NCBI GenBank assembly: GCA_963576475.1
Contig: OY754979.1
Location: 25,553,034-25,617,033 of the forward strand
Reading direction: 5' to 3'
Source: Molanna angustata
Lineage: Eukaryota; Arthropoda; Insecta; Trichoptera; Molannidae
DNA length: 64,000 nucleotides
Shown: piece after piece, positions 46,086 to 64,000 of the stretch
How the letters are laid out: every line of letters begins with the position of its first letter
How positions within the stretch are numbered: the first letter of the stretch is position 1
The notes under the pieces: model-generated
The model's database searches: none
What the model was told of the DNA's origin: nothing
What the model saw: only the letters and a program-made list of their open reading frames with translations
Program-made: the position numbers and the translations under genes

Positions 46086-46089
46086 TTTT

Positions 46090-46885
46090 ATACTAGCTTT
46101 TATGTCCCGCCGTTGGCCAAGAATGTAAAATTGTGAAAGAAAAAGCAATCGTTTTTATAATATTGTCACCCAATTATTTTGCAATATCAGACTATGAAAA
46201 GTGGTTTGAAATTTGATTGAGTTTAAGTATTGTAAAATGTTCAAGTGATGGCCACAACCCATTCTTTTTTATATATTGCTATAAAGTGTGAATGAAGTAT
46301 AATATTTATACAATTTCTGCTCGCATGGACTATGCGTAATGGTTTTAAATATGACTGTTTATCAACGTTGTAAAGAGATTGGTTTGGCCACAACCCCCAT
46401 TTTTAAATATTATCATCGAAAACAAATTGTAATGTGTACCTATTGAAAATTTAGTAATTTTGGATGTTGGGATGTGGTTAAAATTTGATTAAACAAACGT
46501 AGGTACTGAAAAGATCTAGTATTGGTCACATCCCATTCGTTTTTATATTTTTTCATCAAGTGTGCATTATATTTTTGCTCAATTTGACTGAAAGTCTTCA
46601 TTAACGAAGAAGAAGAGGACTTGAACTATAGTAAATAGTTTTTAATTTGAATATAAATGTTGTGAAGAGTTCAGTAATGGCCACAACCCCCATTCTTTAA
46701 ATATTAGGTGTTGAAAATTATTCAAAATAGGATGATATAAATGGTTTAAATTTAATTAAACAAAAGTATTGAAAAGATTCTAGTGCAGGTTATATCGTCA
46801 CATCCCATATCCCATTCATTTCATATGTATTTTCATCAAGTGTGCATATCGTTAATAATATTTCTGCACAATAGACTATTAGACT
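46090..46885 (+). repeat. Degenerate ~125-base tandem array, same family as 17.0 kb
   Basis: About six units with TGGTTTGAAATTTGATTGA, GGCCACAACCCATTC and ATATATTGCTATAAAG-type cores. The block opens with TACTAGCTTTTATGTCCCGC. Confidence 0.65.
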
Positions 46886-47345
46886 TAAAACTAACCCAAA
46901 AGACTAAATAAAAAAGAGAAAAATAAGTATAAGACTATAAGAAATAGTTTGTATAAAAAACTATTCCAATGGTCTACATAAAATAAGTAAAAATACATAT
47001 ACCTAATAGAAGAATTAGACTATTGGAAATAGATTGTATAAAAGCTCACCCAAAGGTCTACAAAAAAGAAGAAGAAGAATATTTAGACTATTGGAAATAG
47101 TTTGTATAAATACTGACCAAAAGGTCTACATAAAAGAAAATGAATAAGACTATTGGAAATAGTTTGTATTAAAACTCTCCCAAAAGTCTACGTACTTAAA
47201 TGAAGAAGAATAATAATTAGACTAAAGGAAATAATTTTTATAAAAAAATGACCCAAATGTATACATAAAAGAAGAAGAAGATGAATTAGACAATAGGAAA
47301 TAGTTTGTATAAAAACTGCCCTAAAGGTCTACATAAAATTAAGAA
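46886..47345 (+). repeat. ~65-base tandem array
   Basis: Six units of AGACTATTGGAAATAGTTTG TATAAAA plus AAAGGTCTACATAAA and an AAGAAGAA spacer of varying length. Confidence 0.75.
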
Positions 47346-47359
47346 GAAACAGAATTAGA

Positions 47360-47540
47360 TTCCAGGACCCGCCGCTTCAGGCCCTTCAGTACCTCCCGTC
47401 CCTTTAATCCCTCATTACGTCCCTTCCCATCAGACCCTTCACTACCTTCCGTCCCTTCAGGCAGTTTTATACCTCCCGTCCCTTCAGGCCCTTTAGTGCA
47501 TCCCTTCCCTTCATTACATCCCGTCCCATCAGTCGGTTAA
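47360..47540 (+). repeat. C/T-rich short tandem repeat
   Basis: Units of TACCTCCCGTCCCTTCAGGC, about 20-24 bases long, degenerate. Confidence 0.7.
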
Positions 47541-47542
47541 GA

Positions 47543-48175
47543 AAAGTTTAAATCCAGAAACCATCCTGGAAGAACCGCGAAGAGATGAAAGAACATTCTT
47601 TTCCCAGGATGCTCTACTTAATAGGTAAAATGACTAAATACACGAAGAAGAAGAAAAAAGTTTAAAACCAGATACCTGCGAAGAGATGGAAGGACAGTTG
47701 GACCTTCTTCTCCCAGGATTCTCCAACTTCATAGGTAAAATGACCAAAAATACACGATGAAGAAGAAGAAGAAGAAATAAGCTTAAATCCAGATACCTGC
47801 GAAGAGATGGAAGGAAAATTGGACATTCTTCTCCCAGGTTAGTCCACCTTCAAAGGTAAAATGACCAAATAGACGATGAAGAAGAAGAAGAAAAAAGTTT
47901 AAATCCAGAAACCTGCGAAGAGATGGAAGGAAAATTGGACCTTCATCTCCCAGGATAGTTCATCTTCATAGGTAAGATGACCAAGTACACGTTGAAGAAA
48001 AAGAAGAAAAAAGTTTATATGCAGAACCCGTCCTGGAAGACCTGTGAAGAGATGGAGGGACAGTCGGACCTTCTTTTCCCAGGATACTCCCCCTTCATAG
48101 GTAAAACGACCAAATACACGAAGAAGAAGAAGAATAAGAAAAAAGTTTAAATCCAAAAACCATCCTGGGCATACG
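47543..48175 (+). repeat. ~115-130-base tandem array
   Basis: Six starts of AAAAGTTTAAATCCAGAAAC at about 47543, 47656, 47776, 47892, 48007 and 48140, each with a GAAGAGATGGAAGG core and ending in GAAGAAGAAGAA. A minus-strand frame here is a repeat shadow. Confidence 0.8.
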
Positions 48176-48179
48176 CTCG

Positions 48180-49060
48180 ACAATTCACCAAAGTTTCATT
48201 ATAATCGGACAAACGGTTGATAAATAAATAAATAAAATAATTTTCCTATAGGAAATCAGTATAGGTATATTATTGTTGATTTGTAAGTAAATAGTATTAG
48301 GTAGGTACCTACCTACAACAACCTTCTAAATAAATTCGATTCCTAACAAATTTTATTTGAATATCACATTCTTTCTGTAGCCATGGAAACGATTCGAACA
48401 CGTAAGTAATATCGAATGGTTCGGATACATTTTTTGAATATGTAGGTACCTACATTGGTTTGTTCGATGCCATAAAAATGAAAATTGTCCGAAATATCAA
48501 ATATTATATACAAATTATGCAATTTTATTATGCCCATATCTTTACTAATAATTAACAGACTTTTACAATATACGTCTTAAAACTTGCTGTAATGTCTTGT
48601 GTTTCATTTTATTATTTCATATTTATATTTATTTCAAAGGTTTATTATTTTCAAGAACATATTCATTCGGTAGGAAAATGAAATATTGTATGAAAAGATA
48701 TTAAAATGGCGGCATTTATGTACAAAACGCTTACTTTAAAAATAAGTTAAACATTATAATTATACAAAATATTCACCATGTTTTTCACTTAAACGCTAAG
48801 TTATACTTGAAAGTAAATTTTTTTCGTGTAAATACGTACTTCTAACTTTTAAACTAACAGATATATGCGTGCAAAATGTACACTTTTTTGACAGATACGA
48901 CTTGGAAAATTTTGTATGAAAAAAATAATTATTGAAATATTTTTAAAATTCAGCATTTTTATCGCATTATTTTTAGCGTGACACTGCATCAGGTATACAG
49001 GTACACGTTCGCACATAAATTAGATTTTTAGATGCTCTTGGTTTTTCAGAAGGCGTGAGA
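48180..49060. other. AT-rich spacer, no gene seen
   Basis: Short TAGGTACCTACCTAC motif at about 48300 is a local palindrome. Nothing else is assignable. Confidence 0.4.
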
Positions 49061-49065
49061 CAAAC

Positions 49066-49098
49066 ACACACACACACACACATACACACACACATACA
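49066..49098. repeat. (CA)n microsatellite
   Basis: CACACACA run with two TA interruptions. Confidence 0.8.
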
Positions 49099-49296
49099 CT
49101 AACATTTTGATTGCTTTATTACTTTAGATTTTATATTTTTTTATTGTAAGTAATTAAAAAACTACAAGGCCTATGAAGAAGATTTTAATTCAACCAAAAC
49201 AGAATATTAAAATCTACCGGCTGAGTTTTTTATTATCATAATATATTTTAAACTATCCTTGCTTTTAAAAAAAACCTCTAAATTTTACCTTTTTAG

Positions 49297-49349
49297 CACG
49301 AAAAAATGTTGTATATCACGTATAAGGTGATATACAATATTTTTTCGTG
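49297..49349. other. 23-base hairpin with one G-U pair
   Basis: 49297-49319 pairs with 49327-49349 around the loop GTATAAG. The only non-Watson-Crick pair is a G-U if transcribed from the plus strand. Confidence 0.6.
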
Positions 49350-49384
49350 TTTCATATATTAGAAGTTAATTTAGTGTGCATTTA

Positions 49385-49680
49385 GTGTACATCCGTATAC
49401 CCAGGGTATACAAGGGCCTCAAGGAGATATTTATTAAAAAATATTTCTCACGCAGTTCTTGCCTCTCTGGGCTAGTGCGTACCAAACTGGATTTTGGTAG
49501 TATAGTTTGGGACACCATGCCTGAGGAAATACTCCGAAATTCTGGAAAGATATAGAAAAACACTTGAATATATTTAAAGAAAGACAATTATCTTTAGAAT
49601 AATCAGACAACGTTCCAAATCCTTCTGGAGATCGGCACAATCAGAGCAATTCTGTTTTGAAAATTTTCATGTCATCGACA
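49385..49680 (-). pseudogene. LINE reverse-transcriptase remnant, minus strand
   Basis: The reverse strand reads FVDDMKIF (degraded F/YADD box), then SDYSKDNCLSLNIFKCFSIS and CPKLYYQNPVWYALAQR, the order expected after the catalytic box in Jockey-type elements. The stretch 49681-50140 shows nothing recognisable. Confidence 0.6.
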
Positions 49681-50144
49681 AATAATAAAAAAAAAACAAA
49701 TAACTTTTACGGCTTAGATTATATACAGATACCTAGTCAGCGCAATGAAAGTATGACAACTAAAATTACCGTGAAACACTAGAATTTTTCTCGCACGGCC
49801 GTCAGTACCTGCAGGCTAAGTCTGTAAGTAGATCTCGACCGAAAAATATCGAGATTATCTCGACTAGTCGGTATTATGACAGTTTTGGTAGTCAATAAGC
49901 AGATAACGTGTAGATTCGTTCTCGCCCACTTATTTGACGGCGAGATTGGGTCGACATCGAGTCGAGAGACGAGACCTAACGCCGCCATGTTGAATTAAAA
50001 GTCATTTTTTACGCGAACAATGCCGAATTTCATATTTATTTTGAGAATAATATTAAACGGGTTGAACGACGCCGTTTATGAGATTCTTTAAGCCCCTTAA
50101 ATATTTATTTTAACACTTTATTGTACATCACTAATTTGCTAGTA

Positions 50145-50765
50145 CAAATGGCAGACTTATTGCCTAGTGGCAATTTCTTCCAGACAACAATCTGTAACAA
50201 TTATGAGTGAAAATGGTACATGTACAAAAAATACCTACATAAAATTATAAACATATTACATTTAAACACAAGAAAGTAAGAGAAGTAAAATTATGTAAAT
50301 CAATGACAGTTAAACCAATCTTAGATAAAACCTGTTACAACACTATGGGAGGAAAGGGGAAAAATAGGAGAGGAGATTTGTCTAACTACAGGAATAGGGA
50401 AATTAATGGGAAGTATGTTGGTTAAGAAATAGAAAGTAGGAGCGCGCGCTTTAATCTAGTTTTGAAGGTTGCTAACGTTGGTGCAGTTCTAATGTCAAGG
50501 GCCAAGTTGTTCCATAACCGGGCAGCATGGACAGTAAAGGATGATGAATAGAAAGCCGTGGCATGTGATGGGATGGCGAGGGTTCTCTCTTCTCTAGATC
50601 GAAGAGGGAGTCCATGAGAGGCCAGAGGTTGAAATATTCCACTTAATTTATTTTTGTTGCTAATTACCGCGTAACATTTTTTTATGTGTATATACATATA
50701 TTTATTGGAAATATGCGTCCGTATTTTTTTTTCCGCATAGATTTGAAATAGTTTTTGAAGCAAAA
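50145..50765 (-). pseudogene. LINE 3' end, minus strand
   Basis: The minus frame ends LASHGLPLRSREERTLAIPS and AARLWNNLALDIRTAPTLAT, a LINE ORF2 C-terminus close to that at 30556, followed by the 3' tail (GGCAGACTTATTGCC at 50150). Truncated upstream. Confidence 0.8.
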
Positions 50766-50982
50766 TGATAATTTTAAATTGTACCGCAAGCTATCCCAAC
50801 GGCGAGAAACACTAATAAGTGCATTTACGAACTCGACATTGCTTAATGACTACGAATTGTCGTCACGGGCGTAAACATAGGCGAGAAAAGCGGCGAGACG
50901 TTATCAGATCTCGACTTTTTACTGACTTGGCCTAGAAAATACAAGTACAATCGGAATCTTCTGGAAATAATCCAGTTAAAAT

Positions 50983-51108
50983 ATATGACAATATTTGTAT
51001 GCTTTCTAATCCCAGTTCTCATTAATCAAATTTTGATATTTTTTTATTCTTTGGCAGCAGCAGCTCCTAGAAATGGCCAAGCGCGTATTAGTTTTCTTAC
51101 TTTTGGTG
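50983..51108 (+). pseudogene. Duplicated 5' part of L4 exon 1 (decoy start)
   Basis: About 90% identical to 51395-51513, including the acceptor (TTCTTTGGCAG) and the first 12 codons of L4. The frame from ATG 51073 runs straight into LINE coding sequence and stops, so this copy cannot make lipase. It is one side of a long target-site duplication. Confidence 0.8.
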
Positions 51109-51394
51109 GACCGTGTTGCAAAGTTGAAATGGCAGTGGGCAGGGCATGTTGTAAGACAGGGTACCGAGAGGTGGACACCCAGAATACTGGTGTAAAGTGG
51201 AGACCGTGGGAAAAAAAAGACCGGGCTACCGGGCAAGAAAAAAGAGCGACCACAAAAAAGATGGGTCGACGATATTATTACGGTTGCGGGAAGGGGTTGG
51301 CTGGGGGAAGCACAGGACCGAGAGAGATGGAGTTCATTAGAGGAGGCCTACATCCAGCAATGGAGAGATGGCTGACAAAGAAGAAGAAGAAATA
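51109..51394 (+). mobile_element. RTE-type LINE 3' fragment inserted in L4 exon 1
   Basis: Carries KLKWQWAGHVVRQ, then with frame breaks the EWRP/KKR and AQDRERW-like end, and terminates in GAAGAAGAAGAA. It is bounded exactly by the two copies of the L4 5' segment. Confidence 0.8.
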
Positions 51395-51480
51395 ATATGA
51401 CAATATTGGTATGCTTTCTTATCCTAATTCTCATTGATCTAATTTTGATATTTTTTATTCTTTGGCAGCAGCTCCTGGAA

Positions 51481-60795
<9,315 letters not shown>

Positions 60796-60814
60796 TTTTA
60801 ATTTTATCGATAAA

Positions 60815-60820
60815 ATTAAA
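60815..60820 (+). terminator. Possible L4 polyadenylation signal (ATTAAA)
   Basis: ATTAAA 20 bases after the L4 stop. No AATAAA is found before the LINE fragment that begins near 60960, so the true site is uncertain. Confidence 0.25.
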
Positions 60821-60959
60821 AATTTGTCAATGTGCCATTATTATAAATAAGTTTGAATTAGTTACGACGCTAGCAATAACAATGAGTTTTAAATGTGTGT
60901 GAATTGTAAAAAATAATTTTACTATAATTTATTGTCTCGAGCTAATTAAATAATGTCAT

Positions 60960-61270
60960 TGCTAAATTATATTTGTTTATAAATCATAAATTTAAAGTTA
61001 AAAAATTAAATGTGTTATATAAAATAAATGCAATTAAACAAATATGTAAAGAATATTTCATTAACCAAATTCACCCTATAGACAATCTAAGAATTGGTCC
61101 TCGCACAAGTGGAATGATAAAGATCCCAAAGAAAAATACATCTTTTGGCCAAAATCATTATTCATATTATGGGGTGAAGTGGTTTAATGATTTACCAGTG
61201 GATATGAGAATAGTGGCGCAAAATAATTTTGGTGGTTTCTTGGTATTGCTGAAAGACTTTTTGAAGTAAC
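60960..61270 (+). pseudogene. LINE C-terminal fragment
   Basis: Reads KLNVLYKINAIKQICKEYFI, then KIPKKNTSFGQNHYSYYGVK and WFNDLP, ending FLVLLKDFLK and a stop. Related to 43675-43945. Confidence 0.65.
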
Positions 61271-61439
61271 ATTTTTCTTGTGTATTCATTGTGTGTTGTT
61301 TATTTTCAATTTGTGTATTTTTATTTATTCTACAGACAATTTTGTATTTTTTTTTCTCTCTTTATATATAATATTATGTATGTTTGTATCTAAATATGTA
61401 TGTTATTGTAAATATTTTAGTGCCTAGATTATTTATTTA

Positions 61440-62520
61440 TTTATTTAATATACAGAGACACCAACAGAACACTGAACAACACAAACAAAAAAAAACATGA
61501 AACAAAAAATAGAATCTCCAGTGCTCCAATAACAGGTATCTCCCGCATGGCTATTGTGCATAGTTAGGTAGGTATGTACAATCAACGTCTCCTGACCATT
61601 CATATTATAAAAAAGACATTACTTTGCACAGTTAAAAGAAAAGATTAAAATACACATATACATATATGTAGGAAAACAGAAAGAAAACAAATGTTGAACT
61701 AATAAAATAAAACATAAAAAAAGAAGGAACAATTGAACCGAGACAAAAAAAAACAAATAGATTTTACCCAGCATATTTTAAAGGATAAAAATAAGCAATT
61801 TATCATAGATCAATTTCTATGAAATATGAACGTCATTGTCATTACATTAAATTGTCACAACGATTCAGACGCAACGTCTGAATCAACCAATACAATGACA
61901 CTCCGACACGGCAGAATGTCACTGTATTGGCAGGTGCATACGCGAGTGCAATGTAACGACAGTCAATAAATAACGTCGCGGACAAAATCGCGAACTCGGC
62001 AACATGCCCGTCTAACTAGAATATTTTTAGTAAGACTTATAAGTTAATATGTTGTCGAATTTGCTGGTTTATATGTCGTACTATACACGTGTTAGTATTT
62101 TTTTATTTTTAAAACTATAAAAACTAAATAAAAACAAAACATACAATCAAGATACCAAATTATCCTAATACAAAATACAAAAGTGGGGAGAAATGCGCAA
62201 TACAAATCAACACCCACAGAGCCACACAACATCAGGGTGTCCCTATCACTAGATTTCCTCGAATCAAACGTTTGAAAGTGGACACCGGATTATGAAACAC
62301 ATCAAGATCCGATACAACAATAAGATGTATGTATATAAATAGATTAGATAGTTTGTAGATTTGTGAAATGTGACTCACTTCAAAGCACGAGAAAACTCTT
62401 TTTGAAGTTGAGTCATAAAAAAAAACAAAATTATAATGTATCTTTTTAAAAATTGTATATATTGTTGTATTGTGTATTTTTAATAATAAATAAATAAATA
62501 AATATAATATCAATACAAAA
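61440..62520. other. Reversed LINE tail and spacer, no gene seen
   Basis: ATTTATTTATTTATTTAATA at 61431 looks like the reversed poly(TAAA) tail of a minus LINE. A perfect 10-base hairpin (GATTCAGACG/CGTCTGAATC) sits at 61862-61884. Nothing else is assignable. Confidence 0.4.
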
Positions 62521-62523
62521 TTT

Positions 62524-62728
62524 GACTGCCTTCGTAGCTGAGTTGGTTAGGTATTATGCTGATTCAAAGGTCCCGGGTTCGACTCTCGGCGGAGACACAG
62601 TTTTTAATTGTGTTTTCAGTCTGAACCTGTGAGACGATTAATTTTTTACGTCTCGAGAATGTGGCAACTTTTTATTGGGTGCGTGTTAAATTAATAATTC
62701 ACATGGTACCCGTTAGTTGCCTGAGATA
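62524..62728 (+). mobile_element. SINE-A copy
   Basis: Head CCTTCGTAGCTGAGTTGGTT, B box GGGTTCGACTCTCGG, body to CGTTAGTTGCCTGAGA. Confidence 0.8.
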
Positions 62729-63710
62729 TATAGAAAAAATAAAATAAAATTTTAAATAAAGCGAAAATTCAAAATATCTTATTTTTTAGCATTAGAGGTA
62801 ATTTTTTTTGAAAACGCAAAACAAATTAAGTTAGAATATTGAAATTTATCAAAGAAAAATATTAATGCCAAGTTATCAGAAAATTATGAAAACGGAAATT
62901 TACCAAACTTGTATTGTTAAATTTATTACGAATAAAAATTATATAGTAAAAAAAAAACATCTTTTAATATGCTTTTGGTTCTAATCTGGTACATAGCCCA
63001 TTACGAAATTTCAGATCTCAATTTTTGTTCTATATCGACCGAAGTTGCACAAACTACTCACAAAACAATTACATTAGACGGAGCTGTTCCGACTAAAATA
63101 CAATAAATTATTACAGAAATGTTTAATTAAAGCATTTCGATATAAAACAACATATTACAACAATTCCATAAAAAGTACATACTCTTATAACATTCAACGT
63201 ATAACAAAAATATACACATATGCACATAATATATGTATGCTACATATTAATGTGAAATTTATACTTGTTACTCTTGTGTGAAAACGTATTTGGATGCAAT
63301 GAACAAATCATACTTTTTATATAATCATATTATATCCTTTACTGATTACATTGTATCCTGTTTGTTTTATAAGTGAAGAAAAAAAATGGTTCAAAAAGTA
63401 TGATTTAAATAGTATGCTTTTTACGGTTAATATTTTTTAAATTTACAATTTATTTGAATGAAACATTGGGTTCGATTCTGACAACGCATTTCAATTTTAA
63501 TGACATGTCAAAATGTATTAATCCAACTGTCGATTCGTTCATGAGAATTCAATTCTCTTAATGAATCGACATTATTAAGCCAAGATGCGTGTACGAAGGA
63601 AAATTTTGTATGGTGTAGTGGACTTTTTGCATGCTAATAACACCAACTAGAGGCCTCGCAGCATATATGTTCCCATACATGGATTTACTCAGAATTCGGA
63701 GTAGAACATT
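62729..63710. other. AT-rich spacer, no gene seen
   Basis: One imperfect hairpin (TCGATTCGTTCATGAGAATT against TTCTCTTAATGAATCGA, 63530-63570). No frames of note. Confidence 0.4.
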
Positions 63711-63716
63711 TTATGT

Positions 63717-63826
63717 GAGTTTTGTGTGTGTGTCTGTGTGTGGGTGTGTGTGTGGTGTGTGTATGGTGTGTGTGTGGTGTATGTGTGTGTGTGTGTGTGT
63801 GAGTGTGTGTGTGTGTGTGTGTGTGT
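63717..63826. repeat. (GT)n microsatellite
   Basis: Interrupted GT/TG dinucleotide run. The plus-strand frame rich in Cys and Val is its translation. Confidence 0.9.
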
Positions 63827-63934
63827 CCCTTATAACTTTTGATCCGCTCAATTTACAGAGCCCAAATTTTTAGAATATATAAACAGTTATAGGCCTACAA
63901 AACTTTTATACTCAGAAGTGTGAATTTTTGTTTC

Positions 63935-64000
63935 AGTCAGGGGTTATCAACTTTTGAAATTTTGGTTTATTTCATCATATCTCAGAAACCATAAAAGCTA
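63935..64000 (+). repeat. Dispersed repeat, cut by the window end
   Basis: TTTCATCATATCTCAGAAACC followed by ATAAAAGCT matches the family at 41395 and 51765. Confidence 0.45.

Noticed and set aside
47899..48183. Minus-strand hydrophobic frame
   Set aside because: It lies wholly in a tandem array rich in AAGAAG; the repeats explain it.
50985..51395. 136-codon plus-strand frame as an independent gene upstream of L4
   Set aside because: It reads the target duplication and LINE insert in a mixed, wrong phase; an artefact of the insertion.
63631..63873. Plus-strand Cys/Val-rich frame
   Set aside because: Translation of the (GT)n microsatellite.

Overview
The window is nuclear DNA of an insect, most likely a lepidopteran (inference). 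It is AT-rich, its genes are split by spliceosomal introns, and it is packed with R1-, RTE-, CR1- and Jockey-type LINE remnants, tRNA-headed SINEs, MITEs and microsatellites. Nothing in it looks prokaryotic.

The real gene content is one tandem array of four paralogous secreted lipase / phospholipase A1-like genes, all on the + strand: L1 2520-6256 (371 aa), L2 13875-21309 (415 aa), L3 34005-41013 (414 aa), L4 51481-60795 (362 aa). I reconstructed each by splicing. All four have five coding exons with the same intron phases (1,0,1,1), an exon 4 of exactly 243 bases, and a Cys codon split by intron 1. Each keeps an HGF oxyanion motif, a GxSxG nucleophile, an LDPAGP aspartate and a CSH histidine, so all four are predicted active. 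The Cys-to-Cys lid loop is only four residues, as in phospholipase A1-like members. The first exon is the variable part: signal peptide plus a short tail in L1 and L4, signal peptide plus an Ala/Val/Pro-rich repetitive segment in L2 and L3. L2 and L3 are the youngest pair, since introns and 3' flanks still align. L2 intron 4 appears to use a GC donor. In L4 an RTE-type LINE insertion duplicated the first part of exon 1, leaving a decoy start upstream.

Layout: 1-2.5 kb upstream flank with LINE debris; 2.5-6.3 kb L1; 7.4-8.75 kb a large fold-back element; 9-13.8 kb LINE/SINE debris and a candidate L2 promoter; 13.9-21.3 kb L2; 21.3-34 kb intergenic with minisatellite, fold-back elements, a Harbinger-like element nested in a LINE and a hAT element nested in another LINE; 34-41 kb L3; 41-51 kb intergenic with a restriction-like-endonuclease retroelement fragment, hAT-like debris and stacked tandem arrays; 51-60.8 kb L4 with a 4.5 kb last intron full of transposons and a ~340 bp (TA)n tract; 60.8-64 kb LINE/SINE debris and a (GT)n tract.

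The four products probably act outside the cell (gut lumen or haemolymph) on acyl lipids. I see no separate multi-gene system. The most unusual material is the modular first exon of the lipases, the disrupted L4 5' end, the L2 GC donor and several nested mobile elements.
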